DNA of 64,000 bases from Coptis chinensis (Eukaryota; Streptophyta; Magnoliopsida; Ranunculales; Ranunculaceae): the NCBI GenBank assembly GCA_015680905.1, contig CM027377.1, positions 58,301,501 through 58,365,500 of the forward strand. The letters are read 5' to 3'. Within the stretch, counting starts at the first letter, position 1; the number at the start of each line of letters is the position of its first letter. The translations under genes were made by a program, and so were the position numbers. Shown in pieces: positions 1 to 12,299 of this stretch. The notes beneath the pieces are model-generated. The model was not told where the DNA came from. It saw nothing but the letters and a program-made list of their open reading frames with translations, and did not search any database.

Positions 1-1600
1 ATTATATTTTTGTACTTTTGCTGGTTTTTGCAGTTAACCTGAATATGATGATAAAACTTGCATCAAAGCACGAGAATATTGTGCATACTTAAAGTCTCCC
101 CACTAAGCCCCAGTGAAGCCCAACAAAGCCAGACTAGAGCCGAAGATTCCAACGGGACAAAACCAGTGAAGAACCGAACCACGTGCAAAGAAGCAGCAAA
201 CTTCCAAAGCTCACATCTTTCAAACCTGGACTCAAATTTTGGCAAGTGAACTACCAGAACGACCAAGGAGACTAGCTCTACGCAAAAACATAAACTTGTA
301 AAAACGTCAACATCCCGCCAGCCACTGGACACAACACGTGGACCCACTCTCCAGGCCCACAAGAAGTGATGAGTCATCATGCATGAACAAGTGGCAAAGT
401 TATGGGCACTCTTGGACACCTTGCAAAACAAGATAAGACAAGAAATTAAATGCATGACTAGACTTTTGATTAGAAAAGGTGTTAAAAAAGTTTGGATGAT
501 TTGAAAGGAAAAAGACAAACTTGTAATAAATGTGGGAAGGCTTCACGTGAGAGAGGGGGGTATATCTTTTGGGATGTTGGAGAAAGGGGGCATTCCATTT
601 TCATTCTTGCTTTCCATTTTTGTTGTTTACTTTTCATGCATGGTATTTTCTCCCATTTTGAAGCTTTTGTGTTAGGTTGATACAGGAGGTCTTGAACTTC
701 TAATAAAATCTATTTTCTTCAAGTTAAATTTCCAGTTCTTCCTTTGCTTCTTCTTACTTTTTCATTTCATACATGTAAGACATAAAATCCATCCAAGGAC
801 CCTGAGCTAAAACCCTCCCAAGGGGAGGGTTAATGATGCTCATGTGAGGATCAGGCTGCATTTTAGTAGTCTAGAATCACTACTTAGGAAAATAGGTTTT
901 GATTATACATCCGGTCTCAAAATAACTGAGTCTGATTAAGTTTGGAGTGCTGATACTCCAGATCAGTCTCGTGCGAGACCCAGTTAACACTAGGTCAATT
1001 CTCATGCGAGATCATATAGTAGCCGTTAACCCTCTAGTTTGCCCAGCTAGTGTATAATTAAACCAGGAGTTGAAGTGATATTCCAGAGATGGAATGTTAA
1101 TTCAACTCCTCATGCTAGTAAGATGAACTCAGAAATGAGTACATCTTACTAGGGATCGATACTCGACATCGTTTTAGGTTTGTCTATGAACTTAAGATGG
1201 ATTAGAGCTGTAGTGATAAGGTACTCTAAAAATTTGTAACTGACCTTGCATGATTATGATTAACCCTCTTCCTGTATCTCTCTCTCTATCTAATTTACTA
1301 AGAAATCAATCTTTGTAATTCTACATTAACTTGCATTCCAAGTTTTAATTGAGCAACATAAGAAATAACCTAAAATTCCTACTCACTAATTCCCTTGAAG
1401 CTATAAATTCAGTTGTGAACTTTGCCTAGTCCTAAGGTTTGGACGATCCCTTACTCGATCTATGCTACCAACTCATGTGAGTAAGGTAACTTGACTAGTC
1501 GGACGTTTTACAGACTTTAGACTCGAAAGAACAAACCTAAAATCACTGATAGAGGACCATCTTGTAACGGTGTGTAGAAGTTAGAGAGAGGCTCTTCAGC
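1..1600 (+). repeat. Athila-type LTR relic and start of leader (partial)
   Basis: The stretch 800-1,200 has the same order of landmarks as the better preserved Athila-type LTRs of this window (3,507-4,824; 7,062-8,538). These are a paired CCCTCC/GGAGGG block around 'aaaccctcccaaggggaggg', a 'ctcatgctagtaagatg' block, and an 'actagggatcgatactcga' block. Around 1,610 the phrase 'ccgccatcttaga' resembles the segment that follows the primer site in the other copies. I cannot place either end. The call is an inference from landmark order, not from an alignment. No protein-coding gene is visible; short open frames here have no recognisable domain. Confidence 0.35.
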
Positions 1601-1744
1601 TTGTACAACTTCATCCGCCATCTTAGAAAGTGGGGAACGAGAGATAGGAATTTGTCGAGACTGACATGCTCTACTATATGAGTATGTTTTAGTTGTGCTA
1701 AGTTTTTGATTGCCTAAGTGTAGTCACATGCATGTTTGTAAGAC

Positions 1745-2760
1745 TAGTAAAATCTAACAACATGCGCAATCAATGAGTTGGATACTCAATCAATTGAAAT
1801 ACGTTTGTGTGCTTTCGAATTTTGGAAAATTTGTTTTGTCAGTAGATTTGATACTATGCCCTATTCAAAATGGACAGTTGGGCTCAAAACTAGGTTTTTG
1901 GGGCTCTACACACTTCAAAAAGGAAGATCAGTACTTCACCACGTGGGGTGCTACCAAGAATCTCACTCGTAATGAAATGAGGGAGGGGAGTGAGTAAGGT
2001 AGTTGGTCCACTAGAATCTGATAGTTTTCTACTCGCAATCTTCATGATAAGTGTTTGTCCTGTGAACGTTACTAGATTGGCTCTGCTTGGTTAATTTTAG
2101 ATTTTAGTTTAGTCGATGTAGCATTTGAATCACGCAACATCCATTAACTAAAGTGGGGCTTAATCCTACTTGTTGTTTGTTATGGCTCGGGTTAACCTTA
2201 AGAGCATAAAGTCAAGACAATACGGAAGTTAAAACACAGAGTCACGCAAACATGCTTTGCAAACAACCAAGTATCCTCTAACTAGGAGTTCTGAGGATGT
2301 GAAGAGCTTACCTCCTAAGTGTGCGTACACGTACTTGGGGATATGATGAAGTTGGGGTTGGTATGGTTTGACCAAGTGTGTGGTGTCTTGATATGTCAAA
2401 CCTTACCGTTCAAGCTTTACATTTTTTGTTTACAAAATTTCTAAACTAAACCCACATGTTAGGTTGGAATGGTGACAAAGCCAATAAGTTTACAAATTTG
2501 CCTCGTGGGCTTAACTAATAGAAACGTAAAGACAAGATTCACTAAACAAACTAATTAACTAATGATGGTTGAACTATTAACTATGTAGTTATGAAAAGAT
2601 AAAAAGAATTGTCAAAGATTGAATCTTTAATCCCCAAGTTAATTTGTAATGCGCGAGCGTTTTGTTACATGACTCGCCTCGCGCATTCAAATCTCCCAAG
2701 GTGATCAAATCTTCAACACTTGGCAAGTTTGTCAAACTTTAACCAAAAGACAATTACTTT
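1745..2760. repeat. Dispersed repeat A, related to 26,830-27,720
   Basis: The segment shares ordered blocks with 26,830-27,720 in the same orientation: 'tactatgccctattcaaa', 'gtgctaccaagaatct', 'gtagttggtccact', 'gttatggctcggg' and 'aagtatcctct'. Spacing between blocks is similar in both copies. This indicates two diverged copies of one sequence, probably a non-coding part of a retroelement because both lie beside LTR material. I see no coding domain in either copy. Confidence 0.5.
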
Positions 2761-2934
2761 ATATTTTAAGCCTAAGTTTGATATTATCCTAAACCTTATA
2801 TTTTAAAACTTAAACTAATGTTGATATTACCCTAACTTTTATATTTAATAACAAATAATAAAAGTACATTCAAAACATGATATTATTCTAAAACTAATGT
2901 TTGTTTAATACTGATAATAAACTAATTTGTTTTA

Positions 2935-2937
<3 letters not shown>

Positions 2938-2999
<62 letters not shown>
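2938..2999. repeat. (AT)n microsatellite
   Basis: An uninterrupted run of alternating A and T of about 60 bases is seen directly. Confidence 0.95.
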
Positions 3000-3007
<8 letters not shown>

Positions 3008-3145
3008 TATAAGATGGTTTAAAACCAAAATCATTATGAAATAGTACTTTTAAGAAGATTCTATCAGACATAACTTTCTATTTTTTTTGCCAAGTCTGTT
3101 TAAGGACGTCCTTCAGAGAGTCGGGCTACGTACTTTATATATATA

Positions 3146-3430
3146 TAACTTCACCTAGAAAATGAATTCAAACCTAATTTTTTGTGGAGCACTTACCATA
3201 AAGGTCATCTCCACAAAATTTCAACTCATTTGGAAACCTCTAACATAGATAAACATTGTTGTCATCTTTAGAAAGAAATCTAACAGTAAAAAAATATCAA
3301 GTTTTTGCAATCATTTTTTGCCAAAGTTAAAAGTTTCCAAATGAACTGAAATTTTGTGGAGATGATTTTAATGTTGAGTATATCATATTCACAAAAAATT
3401 AGGGTTGAATTCATTTTCTAGGTGAAATTT
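3146..3430. mobile_element. Foldback / MITE-like inverted repeat, about 285 bp
   Basis: The left arm (about 3,146-3,236) and the right arm (about 3,330-3,430) are inverted copies of each other. The outer blocks are 'ttcacctagaaaatgaattc' and its complement ending near 3,425. The inner blocks are 'catctccacaaaattt' near 3,206 and its complement near 3,355. The arms could fold into a long hairpin. No terminal motif or clean target duplication is evident, so the superfamily is unknown. The flanks are AT microsatellites. Confidence 0.6.
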
Positions 3431-3506
3431 TACTTACATACTTATTTTAAGTTAACTTAATTAGCTACTTTTTAGAGAATGACTATATATATATATATAT
3501 ATATAT

Positions 3507-4824
3507 TGATAAGTACCCAAAAATGTAGTTTAAACCTCTTAATAGTACTCTACTTAAGCCAATTATGTTTATAATAAAAAAGAATTAGTATTGCTTACGT
3601 GTTTTTGTGCATTTCAGGACTTGAAATTGATTAGGTGACTAAAAGCACCACTTTTGTATGGAAAACGAGTCAAGATAATTACTGAGAAATATTTACGTTT
3701 AAAGCCCAAGAATCATGGAGAAAAGCCTTTTCAAGCCCAATCAAAGCTGGGAAGTCAAAGTCAATACGGGTAGAAAAAGGACAGAAAAGTCAACAGAACT
3801 TCAATAGGCCGTATCTTTGGACTCGGACTTTGGAATTGGGCCTACATTATGTCAAAATGACCGGTTCGGAATTAGCTTTCCAATAGACGTGGCCTTACCC
3901 CAACTAGATCTATAAAAAGTATATGAAAAAGGCATAAAAGTAATTTCCAGCAGTTGTGGCCTCTTTAGATTTCACCTAATGGACTTTGGGCTCACATTAG
4001 AAGCCCAAAGTCTCCCTTTTAGGCCCGTCAAATAAAATATAACCCTAACTCTCTCCTATATAAAGAGGGTTAAGGCTAAAAACTTTCTCTCCGGCCTCTT
4101 CTATCTTTCCCTCCTTAGTTAATAATTAGTTTAGTTTAGTTTTAATTAGTTTTACTTAGTTTTACTTTCATTAGGGTTAAAAATTGTAGCCACCATTAGA
4201 ACCAATTCAAATAAAAGCTTGTTTCATTCTTAATTCAATTTCTATAGTATTATGTCTTTATTTTACTGTTTGATATTGTTCATCTAATGAATTGCAGCTA
4301 AACCTCCATTAGATGAGGTTTATGAAGCCATGTGAGAATGAGTGGCTATTACTTTTATTGTATTGCATAAAGAACATCAAGTTCTTCGTTTTGAGTAACT
4401 AGAGATAGAGCTCATAACAGAAAACTAGAGTATATAGCCACCCCCAAAGAGATTTGTGGTGGGGCTATACTCTCATGCTAGTGAAACCTCGATCCGAGAG
4501 GACTTGGTCTTCACTAGGGATTAATACAAGCGATTCGATACTAATTAATAGTCAATCGAATCGCATGGTGGATTAAACCCCTTCTAATATCTTTATTCAT
4601 CATTTAAATTCACTGCTTTCACCCTTAAATCTATTGTTTTTACTCTCACTAGTAAAGCATATTTCTAATCTAGACTCACATCCAAGTAGTGTATGACTAG
4701 AGTGGGCGAACACGACTACTCTCCTTTTTATTTCTATGATATTAAGAGTATAACATATTGATTGATAGCATGATTTTAGTATTGTTTAACTACTATTTTC
4801 ACATTAATTAAAATTGAGTTATCA
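3507..4824 (+). repeat. Athila-type LTR (single copy in window)
   Basis: The LTR starts TGATAAGTACCC and ends TTATCA, the termini used by the LTRs at 7,062 and 15,030. It is followed at once by a primer-site-like 'tggcaccgcttgccatcta' (4,826 on), so it sits in the position of a 5' LTR. A TATATAAA box lies at 4,057-4,064, followed by a CT-rich start region, as expected for the LTR promoter. The landmark blocks 'cctccattagatgagg' and 'actagggattaat' are present. No partner LTR of close similarity is found in the window. Confidence 0.75.
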
Positions 4825-5400
4825 ATGGCACCGCTTGCCATCTAGTTTGTTTTCATTACGTGTATTTAGATTAGAAACACTATTTTTACTATTCACAAAA
4901 CACACACTGAAAACACTGTTCGCAGTTTCTTCGAATTTTTCTGCTACTGCTCGGAAGCATACGTGTTGTTCAACCAACTCACTGCACTCCCGTGACTTGA
5001 CCATAAAAATTTCAACTTATTGTCTCTACTTAAGAGCGTGTGCACGCCTCATATTTGCTTTCACTAAGCGCGACCCACCTTCAACATATTAAGCACGACC
5101 TGCGCCCAAATTACCCTTGTTGCTAAGAGTACACGCGCCCTAGGTTAAATACATTAACTTAACTTTTTTATATTATTTCCAAAATTATCTCAAGAGTACA
5201 ATACAATAATCGTATGCAAAAAATTACAAAATTTTAAAAGTTATTTTTCTTCATTCTAAACGGTGTCTAGCAAACTGAAAGAATTTGGGGTTCTCTAATT
5301 AAGGAACGTGCACGCACTGACAACCTCCCTCAAATTCCTAAGTGACCTGGCGTTGGTTTGATAGAAAAATACCAAAAAAATTAATTAATTAATTGTAATT
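4825..5400 (+). other. Leader of the Athila-type element at 3,507; primer site then non-coding DNA
   Basis: A degenerate tRNA-Asp-type primer-binding site begins at 4,826. The segment 5,030-5,150 holds several 'gcgcgaccc' / 'gcacgacctgcgccc' words, also found in the leaders of the two other Athila-type elements (8,690-8,880 and, inverted, 18,230-18,500). No gag sequence follows, because the next recognisable sequence belongs to a different LTR family. Confidence 0.5.
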
Positions 5401-7056
5401 AATTTATATAATATGTTGGGATATATATATTAAATATCACAATTGCTTCAAACGTATCGCATAACATTTTTATAGCGTTTTAGGAATAATATATCTCCTA
5501 ATGTTTCTCGTCACGTGTCAAAATATACACAATATCAACGTCAAATCTTTCTTAGATAATGACAACCAAATTTATGCAAGCTTCCACTGCATTTTAGCAT
5601 TTGATTTGTTCGTACAATTTACAACATAAAACGTAGCGCAATTAAACAGTCCACAGTCCACAATCAAAGCCCAAAAATCTAAAGTCCATGAATCTAAGTC
5701 CGTATGTAGTTTAATACTTATAAAAACATATATATCTAAGTCTTATTATCAGAATTCCCCTCTTGTTATGTGCTAATATTTATATGTTTTACACACTACT
5801 TACGTCAAATCTTAATTAGATAATGACAAACAAGGTTATACAATTTTGACAATATTTTATTACTACATTTGTCCATATTCTTAAATATGTGAAAATCTAT
5901 AAAAAATCAACATTCCACAGTCAACGGTCAACGGTCAATGTCAAAGTCAAATTGTCATTTCCATGTTCAACAGGTTCAGGGTCATAGCCCTGGTTCATGG
6001 CTAAGGTCAAGGTGCATGGCTCTTGGGCTCATGACTAAGGTAATGGTTCGGACCCAACTAGCCAAGCCTAAACCCAAATCTTAGAACCCAAAAGTCTAAT
6101 TGTTGAAAGACCCATTTGGATCTCTATAAAGTCCTATGGGCTGCCCCAAATAAAAATTAGAAACTGGCTCCAAACAATTCAGTGATCGGGCCCAAAAGAA
6201 GTAAAACAAAACTGGCCCAACCAAACAACTTAAAATTGGGCCCAAAGAAAACCAACTAAGGCCCAGCAAAACAAAACCCATTGGCTTCAGCCCAAGCCCA
6301 AGCCCGAAGCCCGAGCATACCAAGAGGTTGTCTTCTTCTCCACCACTTCCAGCCACCATATCAACCACCACAACCTCCACTCGTCTGCCCATTTCAACCC
6401 AGCGGTTGGACTCCAAATGAAAAACCCAACATCTTTAACACATGAAAAACTCGAGTTCCTCTCCCCCTCACCAGCGCAACTTCCAGCTAAATCGCGCCGC
6501 CATTGACAGTAATTCAAAGCTTTCAATAGCCCCCACTAACCCAACCAACAATCAAAACATAACACAATTCAAATAATACATTTTCCAGTCGTAAACTGGG
6601 AGATTTTAAACTGAGCAATTTTATTTGGGCCGCCATTAATAGCTTGCTTCAAGCTTCCACCAGCGCCCATCTCCAGCACTCACACACTCTACACTAGCTA
6701 CCCCATCACCAACAACCCATCCCAATCATATTTTAATCAATCCACTTCAACAACATAGTATAACAAACAATATACAGGACAATTGTTTGTTTGGGCTCGC
6801 GCCGCCGTTAACGGGCCCAATCAAGCTTCGACAGTTCAATGTCGATTTCCGAGTTTTAACAACGACAGTTTAACAAAATTTAACAACGACAATTTAACAA
6901 GTGTTTAACAACGACAGGACAAACAATAATGACAGAAGAATGAGTGAAAACTTTGAACAGTAAAATTATACATGAAATAGAAAAACTAATCTACTCACCT
7001 TAATTAAAACTCGACGAATCCCTCATCGTCCGAATTATCACGCTCTAACCCTCTAG
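5400..7056 (-). repeat. Ty3-type long LTR, minus strand, distal part (continues at 16,516-16,735)
   Basis: Read on the minus strand, 6,780-7,056 matches the solo LTR at 23,995-26,565 in ordered blocks: 'ggtgagtagattagttttt', 'ttactgttcaaag', 'actcggaaa' and 'ggcggcgcgagccc'. The part nearer 5,400 is too diverged to align by eye, so the outer boundary is uncertain. The LTR begins on the minus strand at 16,735 with TGTAACGCCC. The Athila-type element at 7,062-16,510 is inserted in it. Open frames in this piece are not genes. Confidence 0.5.
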
Positions 7057-7061
7057 CAATT

Positions 7062-8538
7062 TGATAAGAGCTCAAAACTGTAGTTTTAACCCTGTAACAG
7101 TCATACTTTTAGACCAATTATGTGAGTAATAATTAAGAGTTAACACTGATTACGTGTTTTTATGCATTTCAGGCTTCAAAGTCCATTATGTGCAGAAATG
7201 TGCCACTTTAGTGAGATAAAGGAGCAAAGGTCGGTTACTAAGGAGTTCCGTGACTAAAGGCCAAGATTCAAGAAGACAAAGCCTTTCTAAAGCCCAGTCA
7301 AAAGTTGAAAAGTCGGCCTTGGGCGAAAACAAAGACACAAAGTCAGCCAGAACTTCCGAAGGCCGTATCTTTGGACTCAGACCTCGGAATGGGGCCTACC
7401 TTATGTCAAAACAACTGGATTGGAAAGAGCTTTCCAATGGTCCAAGCCTTGACCCAATTAGAGGAGCAAAAGTGGACGAAAAGTCTGTTGAAACCAACTG
7501 CAGCTGAAGAGGCTTTTTTGGACTGAAAGAATTGGGTTTTGGGCCTGATTCTCTGGCCCAAAACATGGCTCCAAGCCCATGCACGATTTTTGGATCTGAA
7601 AGTATAAAAACAAAAGCTTAGCTCTTGGTTAATGGTAGCTAGTTAGACCTAAAACAATATAGATAATTCTAGATCTAGTTTTCAGTAGATTAATTAAGTT
7701 TTAGTTCCATTTTCAATTCTTGTTTTAGATTAAGTCTTTGAATCATTATTCTTGATTGATTAGATAAATAAAATAGTTATTTTGTCAATTTCGATTTTTG
7801 TCATCTCGATTTATAGATCTAGTTTTAATTCTTGTTGATTATCATTTCGTAGTTTAAATAGATTGAAACATTGTTAGTTAATTTAGTTAAGTTAGAATTT
7901 TAATATGATGTGTAGTTATAATTCAATGGGAAATGATGGTTTGATGACTCAAGGCTAAAACCTCCATTAGAGGGGTTGATGAAGCCTTGATGAAAACTTA
8001 GTGGTATAGTGTAGAAGCATTGTAGAATCTATTCCAATCTAGAAGGTCGTGATTCGCCATGAGAATGGGTGGACGACCTCACATGCTAGTTAGTATTCGG
8101 TAGAAATGCCATGAACACTAGGGATTAGAACTCGAATTTCTTGTCGTAAGAACGTAAGAATCGAGATACAAGAATCTATGCTAGGTTATTAAGTTGGATT
8201 CAAGGTGGATTCAATTCCCCTCTAATCCTTATCTAAATTCAAAAACAATCATATTTCCGTAGCATTCATAGTTAAATTCAACATAATCAAATTCATATAG
8301 GTATCGTAGTATAACACCATTCGTAAAACTCTCATTAGACTTAAGACCGACTAATTAGACTAGAAAACATTCCATGCTAGAGCACTAGGAGTGGAACGAA
8401 TTTGTTACTCCACTCTATTTCGATAGAATTGAGAGTAGAAACTTTGATAAATATTGACACGTAAATAGTTTTAGTTTTACTTACGTTTTGAGTTCATCGT
8501 TCATTTCGTAGGTAAACTATTCATTTTATGTTTTATCA
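7062..8538 (+). repeat. 5' LTR of the Athila-type element
   Basis: It starts TGATAAGAGC and ends TTATCA, 1,477 bp. A TATA-like 'gtataaaaac' lies near 7,600. It carries the paired blocks 'cctccattagaggggttgat' (7,960) and 'cactagggattagaac' (8,117) that recur in all Athila-type LTRs here. The 3' copy is at 15,030-16,510. Confidence 0.93.
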
Positions 8539-8540
8539 AA

Positions 8541-8559
8541 TGGCGCCGCCGCCATCTTA
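8541..8559 (+). other. Primer-binding site, tRNA-Asp type
   Basis: The sequence 'tggcgccgccgccatctta' begins two bases after the LTR. Athila and Tat elements use a TGGCGCCGTTGCC-type site complementary to tRNA-Asp; the first eight bases match exactly. Confidence 0.8.
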
Positions 8560-8679
8560 GTTGCACTTTAGCATTGTTTTCATAGTAGAATAAGTCATTT
8601 TTAAGTCCCATTAAACCCACCCACCCTTGTTTGATTCATACTGTGGTTGTCCATTTCAGCGTTGAAAAGTTCCGCAAAA

Positions 8680-8890
8680 ATATACACGGAGCGCGACTAC
8701 GCCCAAAGCGAGCGCACCTACGCCCAAACGCCTGGAACCTTGAGCACGACCTGCCCCCATACCGAGTGCGACCCGCGCTAAGTTATTGTAACGGAGCCGA
8801 CCACCCATACCGAAGTGCGACCAGCTAAGTTATTGGAACACGGATCGGACCGCTTCAAAGCGCAAAGCGCGCGGCCAGCCATAAAATGAA
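8680..8890 (+). repeat. GC-rich leader repeats between primer site and gag
   Basis: Several imperfect copies of 'gagcgcgactacgccc' and 'gtgcgacccgcgctaagtta' words follow one another. The GC content is far above the surroundings. Related words occur in the leaders at 5,030-5,150 and 18,230-18,500. Confidence 0.55.
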
Positions 8891-9122
8891 ATTTGCCAGA
8901 TTTCCACAGGTTTGTTTCGAATTTTGATTTTTCAATTTTTTCAGTGTTTTAACTTGTTATATACACTGAACACACGTAAACAAGATGTTATTCATAAGCA
9001 AAGCAAGGACGCAATCAGGTATTCCTTTCTTCTACACCTCGCATCTCCAGTTAGAGGTTTCTACTAGTATATCAGAATTGTTTGGAGTGTTGCATGTTTA
9101 GTTAAGTTCGACTTAGTCTTGA

Positions 9123-10740
9123 ATGAGATTAAGGTCTGGTCGAAGAAAAACAACTAACGTAATTACACGGCAACGTCAACAAACAAGTCTATCTAGTTTC
9201 CCACCCACTACACCTCTAGCTACTATTTCACACACACCACCTGATATTATGGATGAAGAAAGAGACTCTCTCTCTCTCGACTTTTATAAAGCCTTGAGCG
9301 ATAGCCCTAAATCTTGCATCGTTCTAGCGGACCCGATTGGGGATTTCCGCATCTCCCCAAATATATTTAATTTGTTACCCGTTTTCATGGTTTAAACCAT
9401 GAAAAACCTTATCACTTACACGCGTAGGATTGAACAAGTCCTTATAACATTCCACCATCCTACGGTTGGTGCGAACAAATTAAATTGAGGGTATTCCCTT
9501 TCACCTTAGCCGATAAGGCGGTGTCTTGGTTAACGCCCAAAGCGCTTAATTCAATGGACTCGTGGGCCAAACTTGTTCATTGTTTATGGAACATTTTACC
9601 CACCCCTAAAGACGGATGAAATGCTTTCCAAGATTCACTTCTTTCGGCGAGAATCCTCATGAATCATTTTCGTGAGGCTTGGAATCGTTTCACCGATCTC
9701 CTTATAGAGTGTCCACACCATCACCTAGCAAAAGACACACGTTAGTTCGTGCCTTTTTCAAAGGACTTCTACACCACCATAAAGAAGTCCTAGACATAAT
9801 GAATGGGGTAGTTTCCTAAGTAAAGGAGACTCAAAGGCATATAAATTTTTGGAAGATCGGACTAAGCGTAATAATAATAATGGGGGTAGTGACGATTACT
9901 CCCGCTCCGCTAGTTCGTCTTCAACGATTAAAACTACCAAGATGTTTGAGGTTAAATCAGATCCCCGAGCTTAAAACTCTAATTGAATCCCTCACAAAAA
10001 GGTAGAGGCCATTTCGTACAACAAAAGCCTATCCCCGGCATGAATGTAAATTCAAATCCATGTAGTTTCATTGGAGTCCCGAGCATCCCGACTCCCACGT
10101 CCCTATAGCCTATGAACATTCTTGTTCCATTAATAGTGAACCTAATGCCCCTTGGAGACAAAATCCCAACTTCGGTTAGAGAAATAACCAACAAGTCACA
10201 CCTACAGGGTACAATAATCAATATGTTAGGCCAACGCACAGTTATAACCAAGCTCCACCACAACAAGGACAGGATCAGGGTAATTATAATAATTATAACA
10301 ACCAAAAGCGCCAACCTCGACAAAGTCAAGCACAAGGTCAATGTAGTTATAATAATTATAATGCTAATAGAGGTATCGTTCCGGTAAATAATAACTATCA
10401 CAATCTGCCCATAAATAATCAACGCGAGATAGTTCCAGTCACACCACCCGTGACTATTACACCCACACAACCGGATCGTCTTGACACCTTCATACAAGTG
10501 AGCCAACAACTTTTCCAAACCATGGCTCAATCTAACCAACACATTCTACAATCCGTTAATAATTTAAACCAACAGTTAGCCCAAGAGAAAGCCCAACCAA
10601 AAGGCGTGTTTCCAGGCCAAGCGATACCCAACCCTAGAACAGCAAACACAGCCTTTGAGGTAAACGGTAATACTAGTACGGAAACTACATCCGTAGGTCA
10701 GCTAAATGCCATCACCACTCTCCGCTCGAAGAGTGGTTGA
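9123..10740 (+). pseudogene. gag region of the Athila-type element (fossil)
   Basis: Translated pieces read like the Athila/Tat capsid protein. An N-terminal part carries LADPIGDFRISPNIFNLLPV (from residue about 68 of the piece starting at 9,123). A central part matches the retrotransposon gag domain around RVFPFTLADK. A Q/N-rich C-terminal part lies near 10,450-10,740. The minus-strand element at 16,736-18,027 encodes the same protein, which supports the identification. The reading frame is broken. Confidence 0.8.
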
Positions 10741-11374
10741 TAACAAAGTAACTATGCCTATAGTTACCCCATCAAGATTCTCTACACCGGATATCGAACT
10801 AGATACCGAAATAGAAACTGAAGAACCTACCACTGTAGAGGTACCAGTTAAACAACAACCTAAGAAACAGAAAGCCAAGGTTACACATCAAGTCGAGCCA
10901 TACGCTAAATATAGAGCGAAACCACCGTTCCCTCAAAAATTAGCCATGCTAACCAGGGATACTAACTTTGAGGAGATTAGGAACGTTTTCAAAAATCTAA
11001 CGATAAACCTTCCTTTTCTCGAAGCTATAAAAAAGCTACCTAACCACGCTAAGTTTCTTAAGGAGTTGTGCACTACTAGGCGTAAGACCAACATACCTAA
11101 AGATGCCTTTCTAACTGAACAGTTCCCAACTTTATCCGAAAATAATGGAATTGTTAAGTACAAGGACCCTGGTCGTCCTACTATACAATGCACCTTAGGA
11201 GATTCTTACACGACGACCGCGCTACTAGACCGGGGGCCTAGTGTTAACTTACTCCCGTTTTATTTGTATAAACAAATAGGTCTAGAGGAGATGCAACCTA
11301 CTAAAATGACATTGCAATTAGCTGATCGGTCTATTAAGTATCCTAAGGGTGTGGTTGAAAACGTCTTTGGTTAA
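10706..11374 (+). pseudogene. Protease region of the Athila-type element (fossil)
   Basis: The 222-residue frame contains FLKELCTTRRK (about residues 115-125), a conserved block just before the protease in Athila-family polyproteins. It then has LLDRGPSVNLLP in the position of the aspartic protease active site, and LADRSIKYPKGV as the usual following motif. The 3' neighbour (11,400-12,300) gives only unrecognised fragments. Confidence 0.8.
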
Positions 11375-12299
11375 AGTCCAAAATTTTACTACCCAACCGA
11401 CTTTCGTTATCCCTCGACCACGAAGTCACTAACGACTCTGTACCTATCATTTTAGGGCGTCCCTTCTTGGCTACCGCCAACGCTCATAAACTGCCGCTGA
11501 TGGTTCGATGTCCTTGTCCTTTAGCCATCTTTTTAAGGTAAATGTTTTCAAAACGAGGACACAAGATCCCAATTCATCTACAAATGGAGAGGTTAGCATG
11601 ATCGAGAGCTTAGCTCAAGATTACTTCAAAAACATGTTTCCGAGAAACAGATTAACAAATTCCTTTCTTCGAAATTCGACTTTAACAATGACTCCACGGT
11701 AGTAGACGAAATCGAAGAAGAATTCCTCGCGAACTCTTTTGCACCGCTTCTTTACCACTTCAGCGAGTCCCCTTTGCCAATAACCATTCATCCCTTGATG
11801 CTATGACTTTAAGATGAATTTTTCAATCTCTATCCCAAAGGACCCTTTTGACCCAACTATTGAGGAATGTCTTGCATATATCAAGATTTCGATGATATGG
11901 ACTTGAGAGCTCTAGCCGAGAATCATTCACCTTCCATCACCAATATTCCCTACCCTCCACCTTTTCAAAGGAACCTCGAGTTTGCACTTTCGATCCTTTA
12001 GTTTCTCCCTGGCTTCATGATTTTTAAATCCACCTAGTAAACAAATATTTCCCAAGGATAAACCACTTGACACCTTCATTTTCAGACTTGAGATAGTCCC
12101 TAACTACACCATGAATGAGTTTTGTGCTAAACCCACATCCTCATTTTTTCCATGCTTTCCCTCTAAAACTTATCCCAATCCACCATATCTTCCATAACCA
12201 TTCACTTTTCCACACTTATTCACTAGGACACCCTCTCGTTCAAAGATGAAACATAAGGTGCATGCTCGGTTATGTTATAGGTCTATCCGACTTCGCTTT

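Noticed and set aside
63-518. A 151-residue minus-strand frame
   Set aside because: It has no domain and low-complexity hydrophobic content, and it overlaps a plus-strand frame in probable LTR or leader sequence.
6096-6526. Two overlapping minus-strand frames rich in Gly, Leu and Trp
   Set aside because: They lie in the decayed long LTR, which has proline and glycine-rich repeats; no domain.
9979-10542. A 187-residue minus-strand frame rich in Ile
   Set aside because: It is the antisense of the Asn-rich gag region of the Athila-type element.
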